From NCBI GenBank assembly GCA_900177435.1, contig FXAI01000004.1:1-64000 (forward strand): a stretch of 64,000 nt of DNA, given 5' to 3'. The DNA is from Alteromonadaceae bacterium Bs31 (GTDB lineage: Bacteria > Pseudomonadota > Gammaproteobacteria > Pseudomonadales > Cellvibrionaceae). The notes beneath the pieces were generated by a model. The model did not search any database. It was not told the origin of the DNA and worked only from the letters and a program-made list of their open reading frames with translations. Positions 50,754 through 60,606 of this stretch are shown piece after piece (position 1 is the stretch's first letter; every line of letters starts with the position of its first letter). A program made the translations under genes and the position numbers.

Positions 50754-53700
50754 ATGAACCTTAAAAAATATGTGGTTTATTGGCTGGCCTTGCTTTTATG
50801 TTCGCTGGCTTCAACAAATATTCACGCTGCAAATATTTTGGAAAACGGTACCTTCGATGGAGGGTACTTTCCCTGGGATGCGCCCGGTTGGTGGGCTGGT
50901 GGTGCGGGCGACTCAGCAGTGGATGAACGCGGCCGTTTTTGTACCACGGTAACCGCGTTGGGTACTGCCGACTGGGGTGCGCAGTTGCGTCAAGGTCAGC
51001 TGGCTTTTGTTTCTGGTGAAACCTACCAAGTGAGTTTGCGTGCCTGGTCCAGCGTGCCGGTTACTATGCAAATGAGCGCTACAGACGAAAGTGCTGGCTT
51101 TGTTTGGATTTTCGGTGGCGACATAACTATAGACTCATCGCTGGACGGCGATGGGCAAGTGATTGCTATGTCTTTTAATGCTGGTGCAGACAGCGATTCT
51201 GGTCATTTCCGCTTTTTACTGGGCGGCGGTAATGTGCCTGTTGGTGAAACCGTCTGTTTTGACGATATTGTTGTAGACGCACCTTCAGCTGACATTAACC
51301 TGATCGAAAACGGCACCTTTGATAGTGGTTTTGAACCCTGGGCTCTCGGTGAGTTTGGTGGGGCTGCAACGCCGTTTTTGGATGAAGGGCGTGGCTGCAT
51401 TTTGGTTGACGACCCCGGCGCAGAATCCTGGAGTTTGCAGGTTCGCGTTAGTGGCTTGGATTATGTCGAAAACGGCGAATATTTATTTAGAGCCGATGCC
51501 TGGTCGAGCGCGCCTGTCAATATTCAAGTGGCTGGTGTTGATGAGTCTGCGGGTTTTGTTTGGCACTTCGGGCAGGACGTCGCAATCGACGCGCCATTGG
51601 ATGCGGAGCCACAAACATTGTCTGTTGATTTTGTGAATGGCGGCGGTGCTACAGAGAGCGGCATATTCCGATTCTTACTTGGCAATGGCCATGTAGAAGC
51701 CGGTACCACTGTTTGTTTCGATAACATTGAGCTACTCGCGCCCTCCAATTCTGAAATTGAAGAGCCTGTTGAGCCAGCGGTATATGTAAACGCTCACGGA
51801 TACCTCACTGCCTTTGATAAATATGCAGTTTATGTTGCCCTTGAAGAATACGGGGAAGTGACCAGCCCAAGAGCCTGGACCTTGTTTAGTGGTGAAACGT
51901 CCGTGGCCAGTGGAGAAACAGTTTATCGAGGCCTTGATGAGGGTTCGGGTGATCATGTTCATGGTATTAGCTTCGGCCACATTCAAGCAGCAGCAGACAA
52001 TTACACCCTTGTGGTAACAGAAGGCGATAGCAGTTATAGCAGTCAACCTTTTGCCATCAATGACGATTTGTACGCAGCACTCAAATACGATGCGCTTTCC
52101 TACTTCTATCATAATCGCGCAAATACGCCGATTTTGGCTGATGTGGTTGGCGATACCTGGGCACGTCCTGCAGGTCATGTTGCCGACAGCGCCGTACAAA
52201 CCATCGAGTGTCAAACAGACCCGGGTAACCCTGCTTGTCGCACGCTGGATTCCAGCGGCGGTTGGTACGATGCAGGTGACCATGGTAAATACGTCGTGAA
52301 CGGCGGTATCTCTGTGTGGACGCTGTTAAACCAGTACGAGCGCGCTCAAGTATTGGGTAGCGATGCTGGGGAATTTGCCGACGGTGCCATGAGCTTACCT
52401 GCGGAAGAAAACGGCAACGGTACGCCAGACATTCTGGACGAAGCTCGCTGGGAAATTGAATGGTTCCTCACTATGCAGGTACCTGCGGATTATCCCTTGG
52501 CCGGAATGGTGCACCACAAAATGCACAGCGAATTCTGGACTGGCCTGCCTACGGCACCGCATGAAGATGATGTAAGCCGCTACGTGCACCCACCTTCAAC
52601 AGCAGCAACCCTGAATTTTGCTGCAGTAACCGCCCAGTGTTATCGCGTTTATAAAGCGCTGGATGCAAACTTTGCAAATGGCTGCTTGCAAGCAGCAGAA
52701 GTTGCATACGCAGCAGCCAAGGCCAATGATTTTATCCCGGCTACCAGTAACGGCAACGGTGGTGGTACCTACGGCGATAACAACGCATCGGACGAGTTTT
52801 ACTGGGCTGCTAGTGAACTCTACCTGAGCACAGGAAAGCAAGCTTACGCACAAGACATGCAAGCTTCTGTCCATCACCTGAGCCTTGAAGATGTGCAGTA
52901 TGGGCAGGCTGCGATGGGCTGGGGTACCACACAGGCGCTTGGTTTGCTCTCTTTGGCGACCGTTGGGCCGCAATACAACGCAGACGAAAGCTGGGTCGCT
53001 CAGGCGCGAAATGCGGTGATTAATGTTGCGGAGCTTTATGTCGGGCATACGCAATCTCAAGCATACGGTTTGCCCATGTGGACTGGCGGCATGTACTGGG
53101 GCTCAAATTCCAATGTAACCAACGATATGATTATGCTGGGTTTGGCTCATGACTTCAGTTGTGACGAGCGCTACCTGGAAACCATGCACACCAACATGCA
53201 CTACCTGCTGGGTAACAATCCTTTGGGTGTTTCGTATGTGAGTGGTTACGGTGAGAACGACATGAAAGAGCCTCACCACCGCTTCTGGGCAAACGTCGTG
53301 AATAGCGACTTCCCACCAGTGCCTGCTGGAGTGATAGCGGGCGGCCCCAACAGCCTGCTGCAAGACCCTATTGCCCAAAGCGCGCTGCAAGGCTGTGACC
53401 CGCTTAAGTGCTACATCGATCACTGGGAATCCTACTCCACAAACGAAGTCACCATTAACTGGAACGCACCTTTGGCCTGGGCCGCGGCCTATATGGACCA
53501 ATGGAGCGATGCCGATCTGAAAGCCGCTGCGCAATCCCGCTGTGCTATCCGTAACCAGCACTTTTCCAGCTTCGAAGACGATACCCGCAGTTGGAGCAAA
53601 CGTGGTGTAGGGGAGATCAGTGTTGTTGAAGGCGGCACTCGTGGGGACAATGCCCTCGAAGTTGATGGCTGCGGCTACACTTACCTGGATACCCCGCAAT

Positions 53701-54035
53701 TCAGTACCACAGAGTTTGAAGTGCTAGGAGACAGTCTGGCGATAGACGTAATGTTGCCAGACGCACAAGATAACCCGCATTGGCTCGGAAATATTAGTTT
53801 CCACATAACGCTGCCCAGCGCAGGCATTCACAATCAGTGGATTGACATGGTACCGCTAACAGATGATTCGTTGGGTTCATGGTTCACAGCCAAGGTAGCC
53901 TTGCCTGCCTCTATAAAGGCTGCACTCGCTGAAGAGCACGAAGGCCTTATAAGTGTTGCACTCAATACCAGTAATTGCTCAGCGCCGCTTTTGGTGGATA
54001 ACCTGCGCTTTACCGGAAATACACATGCACGTTAA
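50754..54035 (+). CDS. secreted GH9 cellulase with two CBM-like N-terminal modules
   Basis: A 1093-residue secreted enzyme. The signal peptide is VVYWLALLLCSLASTNIHA. Two related beta-sandwich modules of the CBM4/9 type follow (ILENGTFDGGYFPW near residue 30 and LIENGTFDSGFEPWALG near 180), then an N-terminal Ig-like domain (VNAHGYLTAFDKYAV, about 345-440), and the GH9 (alpha/alpha)6 barrel with GGWYDAGDHGKYV (D506, D509), HHRFWA and the proton donor E898 in STNEVTINWN. A final CBM-like module (FSSFEDDTRSWSKRG to the C-terminus) ends the protein. It should cut cellulose or related beta-glucans. ATG 50754 has GGAG upstream and is preferred to 50739. Confidence 0.93.
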   Translation: MNLKKYVVYWLALLLCSLASTNIHAANILENGTFDGGYFPWDAPGWWAGGAGDSAVDERGRFCTTVTALGTADWGAQLRQGQLAFVSGETYQVSLRAWSSVPVTMQMSATDESAGFVWIFGGDITIDSSLDGDGQVIAMSFNAGADSDSGHFRFLLGGGNVPVGETVCFDDIVVDAPSADINLIENGTFDSGFEPWALGEFGGAATPFLDEGRGCILVDDPGAESWSLQVRVSGLDYVENGEYLFRADAWSSAPVNIQVAGVDESAGFVWHFGQDVAIDAPLDAEPQTLSVDFVNGGGATESGIFRFLLGNGHVEAGTTVCFDNIELLAPSNSEIEEPVEPAVYVNAHGYLTAFDKYAVYVALEEYGEVTSPRAWTLFSGETSVASGETVYRGLDEGSGDHVHGISFGHIQAAADNYTLVVTEGDSSYSSQPFAINDDLYAALKYDALSYFYHNRANTPILADVVGDTWARPAGHVADSAVQTIECQTDPGNPACRTLDSSGGWYDAGDHGKYVVNGGISVWTLLNQYERAQVLGSDAGEFADGAMSLPAEENGNGTPDILDEARWEIEWFLTMQVPADYPLAGMVHHKMHSEFWTGLPTAPHEDDVSRYVHPPSTAATLNFAAVTAQCYRVYKALDANFANGCLQAAEVAYAAAKANDFIPATSNGNGGGTYGDNNASDEFYWAASELYLSTGKQAYAQDMQASVHHLSLEDVQYGQAAMGWGTTQALGLLSLATVGPQYNADESWVAQARNAVINVAELYVGHTQSQAYGLPMWTGGMYWGSNSNVTNDMIMLGLAHDFSCDERYLETMHTNMHYLLGNNPLGVSYVSGYGENDMKEPHHRFWANVVNSDFPPVPAGVIAGGPNSLLQDPIAQSALQGCDPLKCYIDHWESYSTNEVTINWNAPLAWAAAYMDQWSDADLKAAAQSRCAIRNQHFSSFEDDTRSWSKRGVGEISVVEGGTRGDNALEVDGCGYTYLDTPQFSTTEFEVLGDSLAIDVMLPDAQDNPHWLGNISFHITLPSAGIHNQWIDMVPLTDDSLGSWFTAKVALPASIKAALAEEHEGLISVALNTSNCSAPLLVDNLRFTGNTHAR

Positions 54036-54060
54036 TTTATAACTTGTTTGTTTTGTGAAG

Positions 54061-54290
54061 CCCCGGTTTGTTAACCCCAGGGATGGGGTGTATTCCGCAA
54101 GTTTGTCGGGAACAAACGCGGTTAACCCCAGGGATGGGGTGTATTCCGCAAGTTTGTCGGGAACAAACGCGGTTAACCCCAGGGATGGGGTGTATTCCGC
54201 AAGTTTGTCGGGAACAAACGCGGTTAACCCCAGGGATGGGGTGTATTCCGCAAGTTTGTCGGGAACAAACGCGGTTAACCGGGGTTTTTT
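54061..54290 (+). terminator. terminator with four 51-bp repeats in its loop
   Basis: An outer stem CCCCGGTT (54061-54068) / AACCGGGG (54277-54284) is followed by six T, the form of an intrinsic terminator for the GH9 gene. The loop contains four exact head-to-tail copies of a 51-bp unit starting GTTAACCCCAGGG at 54070, 54121, 54172 and 54223. Each unit has its own hairpins CCCCA-GGGA-TGGGG and GTTTGT-CGGGA-ACAAAC. The unit is a multiple of three, which creates long open frames on both strands that are not genes. Confidence 0.85.
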
Positions 54291-54527
54291 GTATTTGCGA
54301 CCGACCCATCCGGTGGTGCATATTCGATATCTATACTGCATAACTTGGATTCAGCAGGCTATTTCTACACCCTTAATTTCAACAATTTTTCTGTTCGCAG
54401 CGTTATATCATCAAAAATACTAACCCGGGGGTTTGCGCGTACTGGTGAAATATGCGGGCTAGCCTTTGCCTATATATGGGTATTCGGGCTATTCGCTAAA
54501 GATCACTCCTTCCTTTCAGTCGCAACT

Positions 54528-54567
54528 ATGGGATTAGCACCTGCTTAAAAATCCCATGTTTGGGATT
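54528..54567 (+). promoter_or_regulatory. palindromic enhancer candidate (TGGGATT sites)
   Basis: AATCCCA-TGTT-TGGGATT (54550-54567) is a perfect inverted repeat, and another ATGGGATT lies at 54528-54535. The centre is about 60 bp upstream of the proposed -24/-12 promoter, a normal place for an activator of the NtrC class. The response regulator at 59213 is the likely ligand (inference). Confidence 0.6.
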
Positions 54568-54617
54568 ACTCTCCATTGCCTTTTATAAAAACTCATTAAA
54601 ATCAATTAGATACGTTT

Positions 54618-54632
54618 TGGTATGGGCTGTGC
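54618..54632 (+). promoter_or_regulatory. candidate sigma-54 promoter (-24/-12)
   Basis: TGGTATGGGCTGTGC gives GG at 54619-54620 and GC at 54631-54632 with exactly 10 bp between, the minimal sigma-54 pattern. The transcript would start near 54644, about 50 bp before the adaptor gene. The -24 and -12 boxes match the consensus TGGCAC/TTGC only in part. The stretch 54291-54527 upstream has no gene. Confidence 0.55.
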
Positions 54633-54692
54633 TATATCAAAATTGTAACTGTTCATCCTCGTCTATCTGAGAGTCAACTTGAGAGTCATATT

Positions 54693-55943
54693 ATGGATAT
54701 CGCGATAAAACGTAAGAAGGGCCCAAATCTGAAAACTGCTGTTGGTGTGTTAATCACGCTGGCTCTTGTTTTATTTGGCGCCCGGTATTTATGGATTATC
54801 AGTCAGGCGGATTTTACCGTTGAAGCAGACTCGCTGACTTTTGCTGAAGTAAAAAAAGGCGATTTTACGGTGTCTATTCGTGGTACCGGAATTTTAGTGC
54901 CAGACAGAGTTGAATGGCTGTCTTCCGCAGTAGAAGCAAAAGTTGAGCTCTTGAGGGTGAAGGCCGGTAATAAAGTACAGGCCGGAGAGGTGATTGTAGA
55001 GCTGAGCAATCCGCGCCTGATTCAGCAATTAGCGGAAGCGCAATGGGAGTTTGAAGCACAGGAAGCTGAGTTCAAAGCCGCGCAGGTGTCCGACGAAGTC
55101 GCTTTGCTAACAAAGAATACCAGCGTGGTTGAATCCAAAATGAATTATGAAAGCAGTAATCTACGAATGAACGCCGAGCGCCATCTGATTAAAACAGGTG
55201 CGGTCTCAAAGCTGGACTACGACCAGTCTGTATTGGAAACCGATCAACAAAAACAGCGCTGGACTGTGGGTATGCAAGAGCTGGAAAAAATGAAGGAAAA
55301 CATAGAAGCACAAAATACGGCTCGCGCTGCGCGTTTGAATAAAACCCGAAAAACTCTGGAGCGGCTACAGGAAGATGTGGATGCGCTTACCGTTAGGGCA
55401 AGCATGAACAGCGTGGTGTTGGATATGCCCTTGGAGGTTGGCCAGCGGGTGTCACTGGGCACCAATATAGCCAAGCTCGCACAAAAAGACTCGCTGATTG
55501 CAGAGCTGCAAGTACCGGAAATTCAAATTCGTGAGGTGCAGGAAGGGCAGCGAGTGGTTATCGACACTCGCAATAATAAAGTGGAAGGGGTGGTTATTCG
55601 TGTAGCCCCCTCTGTCACTAACGGCAGTGTGCAAGTGGATGTTTCGTTTGTGGACGGCTTGCCGAAAGATGCGCGGCCGGATCTAAGCGTGGATGGCGAG
55701 ATTATGCTTGCTGGAATTGACAGCGCCATTTATGTCGATCGCCCCCTGTTTTCACAAAGCCAAAGCAAGGCTGCCTTATACAGGGTGACTGATGATGGTC
55801 AGTTTGCCGAACGAGTTAAAGTCAGCTTGGGCCTGGGATCTATCAATCAGATTCAGGTTCTTGATGGCTTGAATCCTGGTGACACCATAGTCACCTCCGA
55901 TCCCAGCGGTTTTTCTGCGTACAACAAATTTCGTATTAATTAA
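54693..55943 (+). CDS. HlyD-family membrane fusion (adaptor) protein
   Basis: A 416-residue periplasmic adaptor that links an inner-membrane ABC pump to the outer membrane or cell wall. The N-terminal transmembrane helix is GVLITLALVLFGARYLWII. It then has the barrel start FTVSIRGTGILVPDRVEWLSS, a biotinyl-lipoyl half (VKAGNKVQAGEVIVELSN), a long coiled-coil hairpin (about 110-240) and the second lipoyl half (DMPLEVGQRVSLGTNIAKL). VVIDTRNNKVEGVVIRVAP marks the beta-barrel. It starts 8-12 bp upstream of the ABC ATPase, forming one operon. Substrate not known. Confidence 0.92.
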   Translation: MDIAIKRKKGPNLKTAVGVLITLALVLFGARYLWIISQADFTVEADSLTFAEVKKGDFTVSIRGTGILVPDRVEWLSSAVEAKVELLRVKAGNKVQAGEVIVELSNPRLIQQLAEAQWEFEAQEAEFKAAQVSDEVALLTKNTSVVESKMNYESSNLRMNAERHLIKTGAVSKLDYDQSVLETDQQKQRWTVGMQELEKMKENIEAQNTARAARLNKTRKTLERLQEDVDALTVRASMNSVVLDMPLEVGQRVSLGTNIAKLAQKDSLIAELQVPEIQIREVQEGQRVVIDTRNNKVEGVVIRVAPSVTNGSVQVDVSFVDGLPKDARPDLSVDGEIMLAGIDSAIYVDRPLFSQSQSKAALYRVTDDGQFAERVKVSLGLGSINQIQVLDGLNPGDTIVTSDPSGFSAYNKFRIN

Positions 55944-55954
55944 TGGAGTGAGAT

Positions 55955-56683
55955 ATGAACAACACCCTCATTAGCTTAGATGGCTTAAAGAAAATATTTT
56001 ATACCGATGAAGTGGAAACTCATGCGCTTAGCAATATAAACATGTCTATCCAGAAAGGCGACTACGTTTCTATTTCCGGGCCTTCTGGTTGCGGAAAGTC
56101 TACCTTGTTGTCGTTACTTGGTTTGTTGGATACGCCAACAGAAGGAAACTACATTTTAGCCGGTGAGGATGTTTCCAATATTTCCAAAAACGAGCGCGCT
56201 CGAATTAGAAATCAGGAAATCGGTTTTATATTTCAATCGTTTAATCTCATCAGCGATCTGGATGTAGAAGAAAATGTTGAGTTGCCACTCACTTACCGAA
56301 ATGGATTAAGTGGGGACCAGCGCAAAAAAATGGTAAGAGAAGCTTTGGAAAAGGTAGACATGGCACACCGCACAAAGCATTTTCCCTCTCAGCTTTCTGG
56401 CGGTCAACAGCAACGGGTGGCGGTGGCGAGGGCCATAGCTGGTAGTCCTTCGATTATTCTCGCTGATGAGCCCACAGGAAACCTGGATACCAAAAATGCT
56501 GATGCGGTTATGGAGCTGTTAGACCAGTTGCATGAACAAGGCTCAACCATTTGCATTGTAACCCACGACCCCAGATCCGCTTCACGCGCTATGCATAACA
56601 TTGAACTCCTCGATGGGGCGATTATTGCCGACAAGCCATTATCCGTGGTCAGGGAAGAGCCGGTAATGGAGACAGCGCTATGA
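55955..56683 (+). CDS. ABC transporter ATPase (MacB/LolD type)
   Basis: A 242-residue ATP-binding subunit. Walker A is GPSGCGKS, Q-loop FIFQSFNL, signature LSGGQQQR, Walker B ILADEPTG with the catalytic Glu, and the H-loop is VTHDPRS. The sequence matches the LolD/MacB/FtsE branch that acts as a mechanotransmission transporter. TGGAGTGAG precedes ATG 55955. Its stop overlaps the permease start by 4 nt (ATGA at 56680). Confidence 0.97.
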   Translation: MNNTLISLDGLKKIFYTDEVETHALSNINMSIQKGDYVSISGPSGCGKSTLLSLLGLLDTPTEGNYILAGEDVSNISKNERARIRNQEIGFIFQSFNLISDLDVEENVELPLTYRNGLSGDQRKKMVREALEKVDMAHRTKHFPSQLSGGQQQRVAVARAIAGSPSIILADEPTGNLDTKNADAVMELLDQLHEQGSTICIVTHDPRSASRAMHNIELLDGAIIADKPLSVVREEPVMETAL

Positions 56684-59106
56684 TACTGGGTATAAGAGAT
56701 TTTACTTACGCATTGCGACTATTGTCCAAATCACCGGGCTTTACTCTGCTGACTGTGGCGGTTATGGCTGCAGGCATCGGTCTGTGTTTATACATGTATT
56801 CGATTTTGAATATTTTTTTCTACGAGCCATTAGCTTTTGATGATGGAGAGGATATCGTAAGGCTTTGGCAGGCGCCCAATGGCACGACTAATTTTGGCAA
56901 GATGCACCCGCTGGACTACGAGGAGGTTAAGGAGCAGGTGAATGGCTTTTCCGAAATTGTCGCGTTTGATAATCGCAGCCTCAGCGTTGTTGGTCGTGAT
57001 GGTGCCGTTCGCTACAAGGGCACTGCGGTCGAACCAAACTTCTTTCAATTTACACGAACTAAGCCCATTCTTGGCCGTGATTTCACGCCGCGCGATGCAT
57101 ATGAAGGAGCAGAGCCGGTAATGGTATTAAGCTACGAAATGTGGCAGTCCAAATTCCATGGTGACGAGAGTGCACTGGATGAAACGCTTCGTCTTGATGG
57201 TGTGCCCCACCGTATTATTGGAGTTATGCCTGAAGGGTATCACTTTCCTCAATCGGCGGAGTTTTGGATGCCCCTTAAGAAAGATCCAACACGTACCAGT
57301 CGCAAAGAGCCGGGGCGAAGGTATCACGGGGCTGCACGTTTGGGCGATGGTATTTCAATAGACGAAGCCAATCGGCAATTAGCGCTTACCATGTCGCGTA
57401 TAGAGCAGCAGCACCCTGAGACAAACTCCAACATCGGCATGGTGGCGGCTAATTATAAGGGGGTACCCAGCCCTGCAATGATCTACCCCATGCAGTTTTC
57501 AGCAGCGTTGATTCTTATTCTGGCGTCGTTAAATGTTGGTAACTTACTTTTTTCGAGAGCCATCGAACGCAGTAAAGAGACGGCTATTCGTGCGGCTCTG
57601 GGCGCGCCTCGCTGGGTATTGGTTCGTCAAATGCTGATGGAGAGCGCGATTATCTGCTTTCTCGGCGGGTTGATTGGCCTGTTCTTTGTGGGCTGGGGCC
57701 TGGAGGTTGCGGGTGAGTTGTTCAGGAGCCGCTTTATCGCCGATAGACCGCCGTTCTGGTGGGATTTTAGTATTGATTTCTCCATTATTAAATGGTGCAT
57801 TATTTTCGTGCTATTCACGATTCTTGTAACGGGTGGGCTTCCGGCCTGGCGCAACTCTGGAGATGATTTCAACAGCGTTCTTCGTGATGGTACACGCGGC
57901 GCACTGGGTAAGCGAGCCGGTCGTTTGAGTGGTTTGCTTGTAATCAGTGAAATATTTGTTTCCATTACAGTTTTGCTTGCGGCGAGTATGTTGATAATTA
58001 CCAGCTATAAATTATCCAACGCCGAAATTGGCGCCGATATTGAGAATAAATTTATAGGCAAGGTCTCACTACCGGCCAAGCTTTATGATACTCCGGAGAA
58101 AAAAGCACAGTATGCCATGCTGGCGCAATCGCGCCTGGAGAACTCAACGGGTATTGGTAACGTTATGGTCGCGTTTTCATTACCTGGTGATGGTGGGCAA
58201 GCGCAAGCCTATGCGATCGATGGTCTCGAATATTCGCAAGATCAGGGCTATCCCAGAGTGAACTATATTGTTCAGTCTATCGGGTCTCTTCCCAAGTTTG
58301 GTATTGACCTTATTGAAGGGCGATATTTCAACAATGCCGATAGAGGTTTGGATAAGCAGACAATTATCGTCACCGACAGCTTTGCGAAACAAAATTTTGA
58401 AAACGAATCTGCAATAGGCAAACGTATTCGCATTGTCAGTAATGATAATGGCGAGAATGAATGGTTAACCATTGTTGGTGTTGTTTCGCACGTCGCCTAC
58501 GGTAATCCATTTGGTGAAAGATCCAAAGTGGGTGCTATTTTCCGGCCATACGCCCAATCGCCAACGGCGGACCTGCATTTTATTTTAGAAATGAAAGCTG
58601 CGCGCTCGATAGTGGTGAATACTTTTCGTGACAAACTCGCCTCCATTGATCCCGGTTTGCCGGCATTCCGGTTTGAAACCTTTGCTCAGCGCAGGGACCG
58701 TTTTGCCGGCGGATTAACCTTTATCAGCCGGACTTTCCTGATCGTAGGTATTGTTGCTGTATTGCTCGCAGCCTCCGGTATCTATGGCGTAACATCCAAT
58801 ACCATACAGCAGCGTACCCGTGAAATTGGCGTTAAGCGAGCGCTCGGCGCATTGGACTGGCGCATAACAACCGAGTTTTTACGCAAGGGCTTTTATCAGT
58901 TTTTGTGGGGGGCAATACCTGGCTTGGCAATTGGCTGTGCAATAGGTTTTGCGATGTCGAAGCAGCAGGGGATTCCCGTCACGGAGCTGATTCTTATTCC
59001 TTTCCCTCTGGTGCTGGCCATTGCCGGAGTGGTGCTTGTTTCTACGTACCTGCCCACGCAGCGTGCTCTGGAGATAATGCCAAGTGACGCCTTACGCTAT
59101 GAATAA
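56680..59106 (+). CDS. duplicated FtsX-type ABC permease (ADOP/MacB-like)
   Basis: An 808-residue permease with two copies of the MacB periplasmic core plus FtsX domain. Transmembrane segments are near residues 18-42, 268-290, 322-345, 370-392, 420-442, 690-712 and 740-800, with LGAPRWVLVRQMLMESAIIC and RTREIGVKRALGALDWRI as the first- and second-copy FtsX signatures. The duplicated form is that of acidobacterial-type permeases (ADOP). With the adaptor and ATPase it should form a tripartite exporter for a lipid-like or antimicrobial compound; the substrate is not known. Confidence 0.9.
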   Translation: MILGIRDFTYALRLLSKSPGFTLLTVAVMAAGIGLCLYMYSILNIFFYEPLAFDDGEDIVRLWQAPNGTTNFGKMHPLDYEEVKEQVNGFSEIVAFDNRSLSVVGRDGAVRYKGTAVEPNFFQFTRTKPILGRDFTPRDAYEGAEPVMVLSYEMWQSKFHGDESALDETLRLDGVPHRIIGVMPEGYHFPQSAEFWMPLKKDPTRTSRKEPGRRYHGAARLGDGISIDEANRQLALTMSRIEQQHPETNSNIGMVAANYKGVPSPAMIYPMQFSAALILILASLNVGNLLFSRAIERSKETAIRAALGAPRWVLVRQMLMESAIICFLGGLIGLFFVGWGLEVAGELFRSRFIADRPPFWWDFSIDFSIIKWCIIFVLFTILVTGGLPAWRNSGDDFNSVLRDGTRGALGKRAGRLSGLLVISEIFVSITVLLAASMLIITSYKLSNAEIGADIENKFIGKVSLPAKLYDTPEKKAQYAMLAQSRLENSTGIGNVMVAFSLPGDGGQAQAYAIDGLEYSQDQGYPRVNYIVQSIGSLPKFGIDLIEGRYFNNADRGLDKQTIIVTDSFAKQNFENESAIGKRIRIVSNDNGENEWLTIVGVVSHVAYGNPFGERSKVGAIFRPYAQSPTADLHFILEMKAARSIVVNTFRDKLASIDPGLPAFRFETFAQRRDRFAGGLTFISRTFLIVGIVAVLLAASGIYGVTSNTIQQRTREIGVKRALGALDWRITTEFLRKGFYQFLWGAIPGLAIGCAIGFAMSKQQGIPVTELILIPFPLVLAIAGVVLVSTYLPTQRALEIMPSDALRYE

Positions 59107-59212
59107 AACAGAAGCGTTACATCTTCGTTTTAACATGCCCCGGGTATTGGCGTAGAATTACCCTATATTTTGTCCCCGGACAGGCTCCGGGGGCGCAAAG
59201 CAGGAAGGGCAA

Positions 59213-60601
59213 GTGATACGTAATATTCTCATTGCTGATGATGACAGTGACATTCTTGCTGCGCTGTCAATCTTATTAAAATCCGAGGGCTTCGAACCCT
59301 TTGCAGTAGGAGCTCCTGCCGAAGTTTTGGATGCGATTCGGCTGCGGGAGTTTGACTTATGCATCATCGACCTGAACTACACTCGCGATACCACATCTGG
59401 AGAAGAAGGGCTTGCCCTCATCTCCGATATCCGAAAACTGGATGAATGGCTGCCCATCGTTGTAATGACGGGTTGGGCAAGCATTGATGTTGCAGTCGCT
59501 ACCATTAAAAATGGGGCCAACGATTTCGTACAAAAACCCTGGGAGAATGACAGGCTGTTGTCAATTATTCGCACCCAGCTGGATCTTGCTAGTGAGCAAA
59601 AGAAATCGCAAAAGTTGCAACAGCATAACCAGTTGCTGCGCGAAGAAGCAGAGGGGGAGGCAGAATTCGTCTTCGAATCCGATGCGATGAAGCGTGTGCT
59701 CGCTATGGCAAAACAGGTAGCGCAAAGTGATGCCAGTGTGCTGTTAACCGGGGAAAATGGTACAGGCAAGAGTATTTTCGCCCAGTATATTCACAATCAA
59801 TCACCAAGAAGTGCGTCGCCTTTTATTTCGGTAAACATGGGCTCGGTAACCGAAACACTCTTTGAAAGTGAAATGTTCGGCCATGTTAAAGGTGCTTTTA
59901 CCGATGCTAAGAGTGCACGTATTGGCCGCTTCGAGCTGGCTGACAGCGGAACCCTGTTTCTGGATGAGATTGCCAATGCACCCCTGTCGCAGCAGGGTAA
60001 GCTTTTGCGTGTATTGGAAAGTCACCAATTTGAACGGGTGGGCTCCAGCAAAACGCAGACGGCGGATGTTCGTATGATCTGTGCGACTAATGCCAATCTA
60101 AAAAACTGTGTAAGCAACAATGAGTTTCGTGAGGATTTACTCTATAGGCTTAACACGGTAGAGATAGAAATCCCTCCTCTGCGGGCACGCAAAGCGGACA
60201 TTGTTTTGTTGGCAAAGTTTTTTCTGAGTAAAATAGCCCATAAATATGCTCAGCCTGTATTATCGTTACAGTCCTGCGCAGTGGAAATGCTGCTGAGCTA
60301 TTCCTGGCCAGGCAATGTTCGTGAGCTTAATCATGTTATGGAGCGAGCGCATATCTTGTGTGGTGACTCAGCGATTCACGCATCTGATCTGGGCCTGGAT
60401 TGCCCGCAGGTATCGGGCCCAAACAGTGAAAATAGTTCGATTGAAGATGCTGGAGAAATGCTTTCACTCAGCCAGATCGAGCTGAATGCTTTACGGTCCA
60501 GGTTAGCGCACTTTAATGGTGACGCTGTACTCGCTGCGGAATCTTTGGGGCTCAGTCGCAGCGCTTTTTATCGTCGTATAGGGAAGGAAAAACAAAAATA
60601 A
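59213..60601 (+). CDS. sigma-54-dependent response regulator
   Basis: A 462-residue NtrC-class regulator. The receiver domain has the phosphorylated Asp53 in CIIDLNY, with DDD (9-11) and MTGWAS. The AAA+ domain has Walker A GENGTGKS, the loop motif as GAFTDA in GHVKGAFTDAKS (the usual GAFTGA has Gly), Walker B TLFLDEI and the sensor region RVLESHQFERVGS. The C-terminal Fis-type HTH is LAHFNGDAVLAAESLGLSRSAFYRRI. The start is GTG 59213 with AGGAAGGG upstream. It probably controls the exporter genes from the promoter at 54619. Confidence 0.93.
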   Translation: MIRNILIADDDSDILAALSILLKSEGFEPFAVGAPAEVLDAIRLREFDLCIIDLNYTRDTTSGEEGLALISDIRKLDEWLPIVVMTGWASIDVAVATIKNGANDFVQKPWENDRLLSIIRTQLDLASEQKKSQKLQQHNQLLREEAEGEAEFVFESDAMKRVLAMAKQVAQSDASVLLTGENGTGKSIFAQYIHNQSPRSASPFISVNMGSVTETLFESEMFGHVKGAFTDAKSARIGRFELADSGTLFLDEIANAPLSQQGKLLRVLESHQFERVGSSKTQTADVRMICATNANLKNCVSNNEFREDLLYRLNTVEIEIPPLRARKADIVLLAKFFLSKIAHKYAQPVLSLQSCAVEMLLSYSWPGNVRELNHVMERAHILCGDSAIHASDLGLDCPQVSGPNSENSSIEDAGEMLSLSQIELNALRSRLAHFNGDAVLAAESLGLSRSAFYRRIGKEKQK

Positions 60602-60606
60602 GTCGC

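Noticed and set aside
54070-54273. Possible CRISPR array or repeat-protein gene
   Set aside because: The four 51-bp units are identical and contiguous. The open frames on both strands (about 120 and 94 codons) result from a unit length divisible by three and have no ribosome site or family features.
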